The notes under the pieces: model-generated
What the model was told of the DNA's origin: nothing
The model's input: the letters and a program-made list of their open reading frames with translations, nothing else
Databases searched by the model: none
Part shown: positions 47,957-59,099 of the stretch, one piece after another
How positions within the stretch are numbered: position 1 is the stretch's first letter
Layout: each line of letters starts with the position of its first letter
DNA from: Turritopsis dohrnii
Lineage: Eukaryota; Cnidaria; Hydrozoa; Anthoathecata; Oceaniidae
Direction of reading: 5' to 3'
DNA: 64,000 nucleotides
Assembly: GCA_027922465.2 (NCBI GenBank)
Contig: BQMF02000139.1
Span: 620,001 to 684,000, forward strand
Made by a program: the position numbers and the translations under genes

Positions 47957-48296
47957 AGCAACACTTTATAAGCAACACGACCCTGAAATCATATGAAATT
48001 TTTAGCAATCTCTAAGCAACAAGCCAGCCTCGCGGTTATTTTTAACTTTTTAAGAAAAATGAAAGCATGAATGAAATCTTTATTGTCCTCCCTATTAATT
48101 ATCATGTTTTTTTCCTGATCAAAATTCATAAATTTTCTGCTATTTTTGTTATGTTTTGAGTGAGCATGTTTTTAAGAAACTTAAAACAAAGACGTTTTTT
48201 AAAAAAATTAAACAACATCTAAGCAACAAGTCACCCTGAAGATAGGGTCTACACTAAGCAACGCGAAGCTGAACCCAAAATTTGCGTTGCTTATAT
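47951..48296. mobile_element. Short TIR element (TATAAGCAAC ends)
   Basis: Starts TATAAGCAACACTTTATAAG and ends GCGTTGCTTATA. CTAAGCAAC recurs four times inside. It abuts the previous array. No coding capacity. Confidence 0.6.
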
Positions 48297-48397
48297 AAAA
48301 AAAGCGTGTAATGGATGAATTGACGTATGGCGTGTAACAAACGTTTCTGCAGCAGTATCACATGAGGAAAGCGATATTTGTTTTTGAAAATTCGGAC
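48297..48397. other. Spacer
   Basis: Short gap between the TIR elements and the LINE ORF1 fragment. Nothing recognised. Confidence 0.3.
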
Positions 48398-48963
48398 AAT
48401 ATGATGTTGGCTTAAAAAGATCAAACATAACATGTTTTCTATATGACCCCGATCAGTCCTTTGAAGTTGAAGAACTTACGCAAGCACTGAAGGATATTTC
48501 GTTGGAAAACAATAAAACCAAAACAATCAACAAAGCTTTACGAGATAAACAGAATGAATACTGCAACATCATGAAAGAGGAAGTCAGCGTCCTTAAAACA
48601 CATAAAGAAGCAATAGCAAAGCTGAAGAATGAAATCAAGAAAAGCGAACAGCAGATCACGGAACATGAAAAGAAAGAAGCTAACATGGTGAGTGAAATTG
48701 AAGCCCTAAGAAAGAAGATGATCCGAGAAGGTAGTTCTGTTGAAAGTAACGGCATATTGCATACTCTTGAAAGAAAGTTCGAAGAGTTCGAATCATCTTT
48801 GCTACGTAAAGTTCAGGAAAACATTCGCAATCTGGAAGAAAAATTCGACATGGCCGTAGAAAAAAAGTCTACTTATGCTGATGTTGTTGGATGTGCCACT
48901 GCATATCCCACAAATATTCCAGCAGCTACCAATACAACTATTCAGGCACTAATAACAGAATAA
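48398..48963 (+). pseudogene. LINE A ORF1, N-terminal part (coiled coil)
   Basis: An open frame with a long Lys/Glu-rich coiled coil (for example LKNEIKKSEQQITEHEKKE, then RKVQENIRNLEEKFDM), ending near a YADVVG motif. That motif typically comes just before the RNA-binding core of CR1/Jockey-type ORF1 proteins. The frame stops at 48963 soon after, where the inserted sequence begins. Confidence 0.65.
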
Positions 48964-49141
48964 TAAAGATAGATCAAAGATAGATCATGTATTTGTCTTC
49001 AACACGACGGGAGACCACACTCATAGATTTGCATCTAAACTAAGGAGGTGGCCCCCTATAAAAAGTTACAAAACACAATAAATATTTATTATCAGAGACG
49101 ATTGTATAAATATTTCTAAGTTTTTTATAAAATTATCAGAA

Positions 49142-49272
49142 GAAGCAAAAAATAAAACAAAAATAAAAAATAAACATAAAAAAAAAATAAATAAATAATA
49201 AATAAAAAATAAATAAAAAAAAACAAACATAAAAAAAATAAATAAAAAATAAATGAATAAAAAAAATAATAA
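49142..49272. repeat. A-rich low-complexity tract
   Basis: About 130 bp of (AAAATAAAT)-type sequence on the plus strand, just past the 3' end of LINE B. It makes an artefactual Phe-rich frame on the minus strand. Confidence 0.8.
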
Positions 49273-49292
49273 TAATATTAACAATCTAAGAT

Positions 49293-51645
49293 CTAAGATT
49301 GATTATTGATAGCGACATGAGATGATAGAAAGTAGAACTTCGCAAGGTATTTGAGACGACCTAATGCCAGTGTTGATAGGTCGTCGATGGCAAGATAATT
49401 TTGTAATAAATTCCAGGATAAAACCAATTGGTAACTAAGAGAGTTATTACCGAACGTAACAGTTGACACATTTGGAAGTTTTAGTAACCCAGCCTTGGCA
49501 CGACTAAGATAACCACGATTATGTTGGTTTAAACGGAGCAAATCAAAAGTAGTAATAAGAGGAGAAGGTAATTTACTGTTCATAAGCTTAAAGACAGATA
49601 TGATATTTAAAAATTTAACAAAGTCAAAAAAGGAAAGTAATTCAAAGCGTAGGAAGAGTGGCGAGGAAGGAGCACGAAAATCAGAAAAAGACATAATTCT
49701 CAGGGCACGTTTTTGAAGAGTTAGAAGACGGCGAGTTTGAAGACTTTGACGTTGGCCCCAAATTTGAGCACCATATGAAAGATGAGAATGAAATAAAGAG
49801 TAGTAAAGAGCTAGAAGAGTTTTTTCAGGAACAATGTGACGAAGCTTACTCAAGGCCCCATTAGCTCTCTTAAGTTTGTTACAGACAAAGTTGATGTGAT
49901 ATTTCCAGCTTAGTTCGTCATCGATGAAGATACCGAGGTATTTCACAACTTTGCTCGGACGCAATCTTTGACCATTGATTTTAATTTTGACGTCAAAATT
50001 GATAGCCTTACGTTTTGGTTTAAGGATTAAAAGTTCGGTTTTGGTTCGATTTAAGGCTATCTTATTGGCATTAAGCCAATGAGTTAGAAGTTTCAAGTCA
50101 ATGTTAGCTTTCTTGGTCAGGGATTTTAAAGAATAGTCGTTATGAAATAACATGGTATCATCTGCAAATAGGTTGACATCCGCATAAAGAATAGCATTGG
50201 CCAGGTCATTGACATAAAGTAGAAAGAGCAGAGGGCCAAGAACGGAGCCCTGTGGGACTCCGTGAAGAATGCGTCTAAGTTTAGATTTAAATCCAGATAC
50301 AGAGACAGACTGTGAGCGATCAGAAAGAAAAGAACGAAACCAATCAAGTGGCAATCCTCGAATACCATAGAACTCAAGCTTTGAAAGAAGAATATCATGC
50401 TCAACCGTGTCAAAGGCCTTTTGCAAGTCAATGAAGATGGAACAGCCGAACTTGCCATTGTCAACAGCTTTGTACATTTTTTCGATGCAATGAAGGAGAG
50501 CAGATTCGGTTGAGTGGTTAGAGCGAAAGCCAAATTGATAAGGATACAGAATTTTGGAATACTCGAGAAATTTAGACAGACGTTTATGCATGAGTTTCTG
50601 GAAGATCTTGTCAAGATTTGACAAGAGAGAAATAGGTCTAAAGTTTCCTACTTCAAGAGAAGAGCCTTTGTTCTTAAAGATGGGGATGACACTCGCTTCT
50701 TTCAGCTTAGAAGGAAAGACACCACTGGAGAAAGAAAGATTTATAATGTTGGAAAGAATGTTTGAAAAACTATTTAGAACAGATGAGATCAAAGGATATG
50801 GCAGGCTGTGTGGTCCAGAAGCTTTGTGACCGTTCAGAGATAGCAAAAGTTCAGAAACTTCCTGTGGAGAAGTAGGGGAAGTAAAGAAAGAATTAGGGTT
50901 CCTGTTTTTGAGCCATTGAGAAAAATGATGTCGAGTAGGAGGAATTTTAGAGCGAATTTTGTCAGCAACAGAAGAATAGAAGTCATTGAAAGCCTCAGAG
51001 ACAAGTGAAGGTTCAGAAGTGATTGAGTTACCCAATTTCAAGGAGATGACAGAGGAGGAATTTGGAGATTTTAAGGAAATTATTTCCCTGACACCCATCC
51101 AAACTTTGCGCAAATTATGAGAGTTTGATTGAAAATATCGAGAATAATGAAGTTTTTTACTCAGACGAAGTAGAAAGACAATCCGATTGCGATAAAATTT
51201 GTATCTTGATTGAAGAAAAGATTTTATGTCAGGAGAAGTAGCAGAAAGAAAGTCACGAAAAAGATTATCTCTAACCTTCATAGAAGAAAGAAGACCCTTG
51301 GTAATCCATGGTTTATCAAAAAGTTTAGATTTACGCCGAGTGATTTTTACCAAGGGAACGTGTTTGTTCAATAAAGATGTAGTGGAAACCAAGAAAGAAT
51401 CGAAAGTAGAATTCACGTCACCATCCTCAATTTTTAAAATTTCATCCCAATTCAAAAGTTCAAATTCAGCTTTAAATTTTTCTTGATTGAACTTTGACCA
51501 GTCACGACGGAATCCCAAAGTAGGTTTTTTGTTCTGCTGGGGTTTGGAGTCCAAAAAAAGGAATTGAGGAAGGTGATCTGATATAGCAACAGTGAGGTTA
51601 CCGGATAAAATTTCAGAATCAGAAGGAGTAATGAAGATGTTATCG
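49293..51645 (-). mobile_element. LINE B (minus strand), 5' truncated but open reverse transcriptase
   Basis: One uninterrupted minus-strand frame (51857-49293, 854 codons). The element-derived part begins near STLIDNIFITPSD (end of the endonuclease, closing in AISDHLPQF). It continues through a linker to a complete RT: NFRPISLLSNLDK, YQFGFRSNHSTESA, SIFIDLQKAFDTVEHDIL, PQGSVLGPLLFLLYVNDL and the NLFADDTMLFH catalytic box. The C-terminal LFHSHLSYGAQIWGQ block follows. The first about 70 codons are antisense LINE A. An intact RT without stops suggests a recent insertion. Confidence 0.85.
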
Positions 51646-52184
51646 ATAAGCGTGCTAGAAGCTGAAGTGAACCGAGTTGGAAGAGAGATTGAAGCAAAAA
51701 ACGAAGAGCTAGAAGAGGTACGACAGAAAAAGCTGCGCGCAAATAATTTAATTATCCATGGGGTACAAGAAAACTTTGACCTTGACGAAAAAAAGACAAG
51801 AGAACTTGACAGGGCATTTTCAATGAGTTTATTGATACGGTCCGTGTTGCTGTTCAATTCAAGTCAGTTGCACGGCTTGGACAAAAAGTAAATGGAAAAG
51901 TGAGGCCGATCAAAGTCGTTATGCAGAGTTCTGAGGACAAACAGAAAGTATTGGATAATCTGACGAGCTTAAAGGGTAATGAAGCATACAGGAGTATAAG
52001 CGTTACTGAAGATTATACAATAGCAGAAAGAGACATGATACGGAGATGGTCTGATAAAGCTAAATTAAAAAACAACGATGAGCCATCCGATTCTTCTCAC
52101 GTTTGGAAAGTCAGAGGCAATCCAAAAAACGGCCTAAGATTGATAAAGTTACTGAAGAAAGCGCCGGTAGTAGCCGCGCAGTAA
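51646..52184 (+). pseudogene. LINE A ORF1, C-terminal part
   Basis: EELEEVRQKKLRANNLIIHG is the hallmark of the transposase_22-like/RRM-type core of LINE ORF1. A frameshift near 51890 moves into the frame with VRPIKVVMQSSEDKQKVLDN and VTEDYTIAERDMI, as expected for the same protein. It continues the fragment at 48398-48963. Confidence 0.75.
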
Positions 52185-52957
52185 GTCAAACAGAAGAAAA
52201 TAACGGAAAAAATAATGCAGCAAAGAAAGTAAAGTCTACAATAAACAATTTATTTATGCACATTTGGTACACAAACGCTGATACACTAACACAAGATAAA
52301 TTGGAAGAATTAAAGATGGAAATAGAATCCGATAAACCACCAGATATTGTTGCAATAACAGAACTAAAACCGAAGAACTATAAACGCCAGCTGACGGAAG
52401 TTGACTACATTTTGAATCCTTACTCTGTGGAATTTGAACATCTGAATAATCAAGATATGACAAGAGGGATTGCACTTTACGTCAGGAAATCGATATCGTA
52501 CAAGAAAATAGAGAAATCATCCATTCTGATAAAACAGCAAAGACCGAAAGAATTGCTACTGACAGAAATTCGTCTTCAAAACAACTTGCTTGCTGTTGTG
52601 TACCGTAGCCCATATAGTAGCACTGAAGAAAACGACCAGATTAACCAGTTTTTTCGAGCAATTCCTGGTATGAAAAAATACGACCACATAGTTGTTGTCG
52701 GTGACTTTAATCGAAGAGATATTAATTGGGAGACACTAACATCTACCAGCAGCCAAGACCATGATTTTATTGATGCAGTTAAAGATAGTTTTCTAACACA
52801 ACATGTGAATCAACCAACAAGAGGACGAGGATCGGACGACCCTTCACTATTAGACCTTGTATTTACGACTGGTGATCAATATGTGAAAGAAATCAAATAC
52901 GCTTCACCTCTTGGCAAATCCGATCACGAACTGCTTAAATTGAAAAAAAAAAATTGA
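52185..52957 (+). pseudogene. LINE A endonuclease domain
   Basis: AP-endonuclease fold with IWYTNADTL, DIVAITELKPK, GIALYVRKS, AVVYRSPYS, HIVVVGDFNRRDINWE and terminal GKSDHELL. All the usual catalytic landmarks are visible. The frame then hits a poly-A and a stop; the RT domain that should follow is absent. Confidence 0.8.
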
Positions 52958-53506
52958 ACTATATTATAGAAATCCCATTGACGTCCATTGCGTCAAACAA
53001 GGTTCTATCTCTGCAACTTACACAAGGTCGCAAGGGAGTATACTTGGATTCTTCCCTATATATTAACTAGAGAGATAACTTCTCATAATTGGTTCAGCTA
53101 CAACTCGTAGTAAAACTAGCATTCTCACTCATGCATTTCCTATATTCCATAGACTTTAAGTCCAAAACAAATAGTTATATAATGACAATAAATTTCAGCG
53201 GGATAAAATTGTTAGATTTTGCTAATGCCCGATATGGCAGTTACAAGGCATTTACAGTCGAAGGTTTTGGATGTCAATGTTAGGAAGATTTTATGCGCAT
53301 TTTCAATAAACTACAAACCGTATCCAAGTAACCGAACATATTTCCGAACAACATTTCCGCAAAAGTGTTTAGCTGTCTATGCATGAAGTTATAATTAGCT
53401 AACACTTCGCAATAGTCAAAACAGTTGGCTTTTAAATCGGTTCATCGAATACTTCATATATAGTTTCCCTGTTGCCATTTTTATCCGTACAGTATATCTT
53501 CATTTC
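52958..53506. other. Sequence between LINE A and the pogo pseudogene
   Basis: Nothing recognised. Short open frames only. Confidence 0.35.
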
Positions 53507-54263
53507 TTGGTTATCGTGTTGTCTGTTGCGATAACATTTGAATTGATATCAGCAAGGTTCTCCGGAGTTAATCGTTCGGGATCCAAGCTTTCATCAATTT
53601 CTCGTAATCCAGAAAGATCCTGTTCTAAATCTTTAAATGGGTCGTCGATAGAAGCGTTCGATCAGCCGTTCCAGGAAGGCGTTAGGATCGGTATTTAACG
53701 AAATTTTGAGACTTTAGGCAAATATCTTCCTTGATTCAAACGTTGAATCATCAATGTAACAAGACATCGAAAGCTTTTTGGCATTTAATGACTTCCTGTT
53801 CTATTGGTTGGGACACAAATGTCGTGTTGGGTACATATCAATTTTATGTTTGACAGGTTGTCAATTGTTGAATGAACAGAGAAGTTATCGTTCATCAATG
53901 CTATTTTCCGGTTTCCTCCTAGTTGAAAGTTCGTTCTTGAAATAAGATATCACCCATGTATTTGCCCTGAATATCGATACTTTATCACCAAAAGAATTCG
54001 CTGCTGCAAGTTGTGTCATTCTGAGTTTACTACGTTTCCTACCAGAACATTTTTCAGATTTAAGATTTTTTAGAGGTGAAATGTTCTATTTGGGTAGCAT
54101 TGGTAAAAAAGACCGATATATCAGCATTATTTATGTCCTCAAGCTTGTTTGTTTGACAGTAGAGGGTAAGGTTGTCTCGAACCATGAAGCTGTCAATTCT
54201 GACTAGATGGCATTGGCTTTTACCATCAACTGCTATGAACGTTACGGAACACCTGAAAATTAA
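53507..54263 (-). pseudogene. Pogo/Tigger DDE transposase, degraded
   Basis: Minus-strand frames in order: a piece starting CSVTFIAVDGKSQCH after an AG acceptor (54263); CSGRKRSKLRMTQLAAANSF, which matches the Tigger pattern of Lys-Arg-Val-Thr then Asn-x-x-Gly; RKIALMNDNFSVH, the second catalytic Asp with its DN and H; NIKLICTQH; and the acidic tail DPFKDLEQDLSGLREIDESL ending at about 53507. At least three frameshifts or stops. No TIRs found at its edges. Confidence 0.65.
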
Positions 54264-54803
54264 ATGTGCAAGAGTTTTTCAATATACTCTTAAAGTTCAA
54301 ATAACAAAATTATTGTTTGATCAAGGCCACGAAAAGCTTTGAGAGGATACACTACGCCAAAGGCTATCACGTGTACCAAAACCTATGGACCCCCTAATAT
54401 AGCAGAGTCTTTAATGAATAGAAGAGGACCAGAAAGTCCAAAAGATAAACATACAGTCCGTGTAAAAAAGGAATAGCAAAATTGTAGGACATTTACCAGT
54501 TGGGAAATCAAGACAATTTGCAAAGGTAATTTTCTATTTTATTAGAGCCAATGAAGAGTATAGTTATTATTACTGTAAAACCTGTGAATTTGGTGATGAT
54601 GGCATGCAGCATCCTGAAACTTAGTTTTTACTGAGACTGTATTGAAATATTGACAAACATCTTTCTATTTGTGCAACCACCTGTCTGAAGCACACACCAA
54701 GAAACACCAAGATCGTATGTTCTATTCTTTTCCTTGATCAAACTACCAGTTGCCTGTAGATTCTGGCTTCTTATTGAAATTAATTATTTAGAAACTAAAT
54801 TGC
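54264..54803. other. Sequence upstream of the BEL element
   Basis: No gene recognised. The last bases before the LTR are AATTGC. Confidence 0.35.
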
Positions 54804-54905
54804 TGTGGAATATTTCCGAAATGGCGGCGGTGCGCATTTGTAGATATCTCATATGCTTTCTTACTTGCTTGTATTATACGGAACCAAAATTTAAAAATGG
54901 CCTCT
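54804..54905 (+). repeat. 5' LTR of the BEL element
   Basis: About 100 bp matches the 3' LTR. It lacks one duplicated segment (an ATATCTCATATGC unit) that the 3' copy has. Confidence 0.75.
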
Positions 54906-54925
54906 TTCATTCATCTACACCAGAA

Positions 54926-55584
54926 ATGAGTGTTGGTCTTATTATAAAGAAATCAGTTGTGCTTAAGGCTGTGGTAAAGGCAGTTGACACCTTGTTTTCT
55001 GAAGTTGATGAAAAGGATGAACCTTATGATACACTGAAGTCCTGGCTGGACACCTTGGAACTAGAAATAAACAATGTTGAAAATTTTCGTCCGAGCTTTT
55101 TATTTATTGGAGGAAGAAAAAGGATATTGAAACTGCAGTTTTCTTTGTTACTACATTCAAAATTAGAATAAGGAACTACATACAAAAATTGAAAACATTT
55201 TGTAACGAGAAAGCACCGAAAAGTGTTGTTGCTGTTGAAAAAACTATTGTTGCTGACCATGAGGGAAAGAAGAAAAATGTAAGTTTACCGAAATTACATA
55301 TTGAAGCCTTTTATGGAGACTCGACAACATGGAAAACGTTCCTTGACTCTTTCGTTTGCATGATTGACCAAAACCCTACATTATCGCCCATTGAGAAAAT
55401 GACGCACCTGCTTTCGTATGTAAAGGGTGATGCCTTCGAGGTCATAGCTGGACTAAAACCTTGTAATGACAACTATGGAGAAGCTCTTGCTTTTCTTAAA
55501 AAAGAGAGAGAAAACATTACAAACCCAAAAAACATTTTGACTCTCCCAGAAAGTGCCTTTGATGTGGATCTGCCGAACATTTAG
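54926..55584 (+). pseudogene. BEL gag remnant
   Basis: VDTLFSEVDEKDEPYDTLKS is the N-terminal helical part. Then LPKLHIEAFYGDSTTWKTFL and EKMTHLLSYVKGDAFEVIAG form the conserved BEL gag core. Stops lie near 55170 and 55582. A few residues of a zinc knuckle (CLRTGHLSKN) remain near 55660. Confidence 0.75.
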
Positions 55585-55713
55585 TTGCCAAATGCAATGT
55601 TATTATTCATCTTCCGACAAGAAAACTTTACTTCTGAATAAAAGAAATTGAAATTGAAGTGCCTTCGAACAGGACACTTGAGTAAAAATTGAACCACCAA
55701 AATCAGAATCACC

Positions 55714-57501
55714 ATGCTGCAGTCTGTGAAGAAGCCTGGGTTGACACAACAACCTGAAGGTCTTCTTCAAACTGCGAGAGTCCTCAAACCTGGAACAAAC
55801 AACCATGTACAATTGCGAGCCCTTTTTGACTCTGGTTCACAACTCTCGTACGTAACTGAGAAAGCTCAACAGAAACTACAATTACCGACAAGATGCTTGA
55901 TAATGATGAAGATGAAGTTGATGTTCACAAACATTTCAAAGAAACTGTCGAATTCAAGGACAACCGTTACGAAGTAAAATTACCCTTTAAAGAGAACTTT
56001 AAAAGTATTGATGACAATTATGAACTTGCCAAAAACAGACTTCAAGGGTTGTACAAGAAGTCTCAAAGAGAACCAGAACTATATGACAAATATTCTGAAA
56101 TACTTGAAGGACGATTAAATGAAGGGATAATTGAGTCAGCTGATGAGATTGTATCATTGTCATTACCTAGCTCATAGAGCAGTTGTCAAAGAAGACAGAA
56201 CCACTACAAAGGTTCGTATTGTCTTCGATGCTTCAGCTCAAACTCCCAGGTCCATCATTGAATGATTGTTTGCACTCAGGTTCATCACTCACAAATTCAT
56301 TGTTAGGTGTGTTGCTTCGTTTTCGTACCCACCCTGTTTCATTTGTTGCTGATCTGGAAAAGGCATTTCTACAGATATCCATCCATCCAGAAGATAGAAT
56401 TTTGTAAGGTTTTTGTGGTTCAAAGATTGTAACCCTCATAAAGCATTCCATGAACAAGAACTGATTGAATTTAAGTTTGCCAGAGTGTTGTTTGGTTTGA
56501 CATCATCATCATTCATACTTGATGCCACATTATTAGAACACATTGAGAAGTACCAATCATTTGATCCACAGTTTGTACATGATTTTTGCTATTTCTCTAT
56601 GTTCGATGATTTGATAGGTGGTGATGAGACTGGTGTGAGAAGGTGAAGTCGTTCTTCCTGAAAGCCAAACAGAGACTTGCACTAGCTAGTTTAAACCTGA
56701 AAAATTCCAGTGCAATAATACAAAGATTGAAGAGGAAGTTTACAAAGCCACTGGAGATGACAAATCACTTATTGATAACATTGATCCAACCAAGAACAAA
56801 GTATTGGGTATCAACTGGAACAAGCATTCTGATGAGTTCTCATTCCACTTGGAGCCGTTCTTCGAAAAGTGCCAGTCTGTCAAAACAAAACGACAAGTGA
56901 TACAATGTATTGCTTCCATGTGTGATATCTCACTTGCTATGTTCTGCATTGTACACATCTTACCTTGTACATATCTTACGTTTTGTATGCTAAGTATATT
57001 AAGAGATATAATAAAAGAAGAAACACGCTTTATTACACCATGTATGACCCCACTTGGACTGTTAAGCCGATTACTTGTGAAATTCAAATGTTTTTTACAA
57101 GAACTGTGTATACAGAAACTTAATTGGGACGTGGAACTACCTGATGATTTTCAAAACAAATGGGATTTGCTGACTCAAGACCTGAGTGAAACGTTTTGCA
57201 CCAAAATGGAGAATGCTGTTATCTTCGTGCAAGCAATCCATCAGACGAAGTTTCTATATCGCTAATCACCTCAAAATCACGTGTAACGCCTATTTATCCA
57301 CGAACGATGCCGCGTCTGGAATTGATGGAGACTGTTCAAAAGGAACTTTCAAACATGGAGATTGATTCTGTAACCCCATGGATTGACAACACAATTGCTT
57401 ATTTTTGTATTGTAAATAAGACGATTTACAAGCGCTTCATTCAAGACCGAATTGATAAAGTCCTGAAAGTTTTGGATACCTCGCGGACGATCAAATGTTA
57501 A
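55714..57501 (+). pseudogene. BEL pol: protease, reverse transcriptase, RNase H region
   Basis: The aspartic protease is seen as ALFDSGSQLSYV. RT appears in pieces: RIVFDASAQ, LNDCLHSGSSL, SFVADLEKAFLQISI, FARVLFGLTSS and FDDLIGG, the last in place of the usual YVDDL. A region up to 57501 with VTPIYPRTMPRLEL corresponds to the RNase H neighbourhood. At least five frameshifts. Confidence 0.75.
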
Positions 57502-57505
57502 ATTA

Positions 57506-58354
57506 TTGTTACACCGTTGTTTCATATGCAAACTCTTTGCAAGCAAACCGTTTTGTTATCCTGACCAGCCTGCCTTACCAAAGGAACGTGTTACGCTGAC
57601 ACACCCTTATGACGATGCAGGAATTTACTATCTTGGCCCTCTGTACTACCTGAGTGAAGGGACTATGAAAAAAGCCTGGGTATGTTTATTCACTTGCTGC
57701 TCTATCAGAGGAATACATTTAGAACTCGTAACTGACAACACAAGTGCTGCCTTCATTTGTGCATATCGTCGATTCACAAGTCGCAGAGGCATCCCTTCGA
57801 ATATCATCTCTGATAACGGTAGCACCTATTCCAGCGAAGAGACTCAAGACTTTATTAATAACATTCGTGATGCGACTTCAGGATCCGGTGTTATCTGGGA
57901 ATTCATTCCATTTACTGCGCCCTGGTGGGGAGGGTTCCATGAACGGTTAGTTCAACTTGTTAAACGATGCATCCGCAAAGTCCTGTGCAGAACCCGAACC
58001 TCACTTGACGAGATACACACTGTCATCACAGAAATTGAAAACATTTTAAACGAACGTCCATTAACATATGTTACAAATGAACCTGATGCCGTAATAACAC
58101 CCAACCACCTGTTGTATGGTCGTCGCTTGATTAAACAGGACCTTACTTCGCGAACAGAAGTTAGTTTGGAGAAACGTTACATGTACGTAGAACAGCTGCT
58201 GAAACACTTTTGGAACCGTTGGAATTCTGAGTACCTTGTCAAGCTCCGAGAAAAACACTTCATCAAATTCAATGTAACAAAGTCTCAAAAGCCAATGAGG
58301 GTGATGTGGTACTTGTTATGTTCAACAAATTACCACGCTCTCAATGGAAATTAG
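57506..58354 (+). pseudogene. BEL integrase
   Basis: One 282-codon frame. There is a remnant of the N-terminal region, then the DDE core: FTCCSIRGIHLELVTD, SDNGSTY, and PWWGGFHERLVQLVKRC carrying the catalytic Glu. The TPNHLLYGRRL block follows. Long open frame but isolated from the rest of pol. Confidence 0.85.
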
Positions 58355-58522
58355 CAGTCGTCGATGAAGTTTATTCCTCTAAAGACGGTTTAACCGGATC
58401 TTGTCGGGTCAGAACAAAGAACGGTTTACTCAAACGAACTCTGAACAATTGATGTCCTCTGGAAACAAAAATTTTTATTTTTGAACAAAGGGATTTCTTG
58501 TATTTATTTGAGGAGGGGGCAG

Positions 58523-58645
58523 TGTGGAATATTTCCGAAATGGCAGTGGCGCCCATATATCTCATATGCCTTCTTATAAATATCTCATATGCTTTCTTAC
58601 TTGCTTGTATTATACGGAACCAAAATTTAAAAATGGTCTCATACG
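58523..58645 (+). repeat. 3' LTR of the BEL element
   Basis: Begins TGTGGAATA after the polypurine tract. An internal ATATCTCATATG(C)CTTCTTA unit is tandemly duplicated compared with the 5' LTR. The right border is uncertain. Confidence 0.7.
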
Positions 58646-59099
58646 AATAATACAGTCCATCGACTCAACTGTCTAATCCCAAAATTGCCAATTTGCTAGA
58701 GTTTACCATCCCTGATGATATTTCTTTGTTTAATTGTCGATGTTTCGCAACCTCGTACCCAGGTTTTCTTGCATTTCGATATACGCACGGAAAAGGCAAG
58801 AAAGCCTTTCATATTGGAAGCCTTCTTTGATCGAATGTTTATTTCGATCAAACATTTTAAATTTATTTTCGAAAATCAGGAGAGTTTACGAAAAATGTGC
58901 GGAAAGGACGGAGTTGAAAACTTGGATAAAGAGAAGTTCAATATGTTGGAAATCGAGATAACGGAAGTTTTTTAAACTACAAAGACATACATGGAAAAAG
59001 GAACAGCATAATCAAAAAATCAGCGATTTATCTCATTACCATTTCAAAACAAAGCATTGACAGAAATCACAGCAAACTAGTTCAAAATTATCACCTTGT
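58646..59099. other. Spacer with a decayed foldback-MITE copy C
   Basis: At about 58746-58805, CAACCTCGTACCCAGGTTTT, CTTGC and TTTCGATATACGCACGG match the left arm of the foldback family. The right arm is shortened to AAGGCAAGAAAGCC. The rest shows nothing recognisable. Confidence 0.5.

Larger units (their letters stand above)
48398..52957 (+). mobile_element. LINE A (plus strand), split by LINE B and 3' truncated
   Basis: ORF1 N-terminal part at 48398-48963, ORF1 C-terminal part at about 51650-52184 and AP-endonuclease at 52250-52957 follow in order on the plus strand. A minus-strand LINE sits between the two ORF1 parts. No RT follows the endonuclease, so the 3' half is lost. Confidence 0.75.
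54804..58645 (+). mobile_element. Degraded BEL/Pao LTR retrotransposon
   Basis: Direct terminal repeats start TGTGGAATATTTCCGAAATG at 54804 and 58523. They share TTACTTGCTTGTATTATACG and AACCAAAATTTAAAAATGG. A polypurine tract, GAGGAGGGGGC, lies directly before the 3' repeat. Between them lie gag, protease, RT, RNase H region and integrase in Bel/Pao order, all broken by stops, frameshifts and a deletion between gag and protease. Confidence 0.85.

Noticed and set aside
49066..49284. Phe-rich minus-strand frame
   Set aside because: Low-complexity A/T tract translation.
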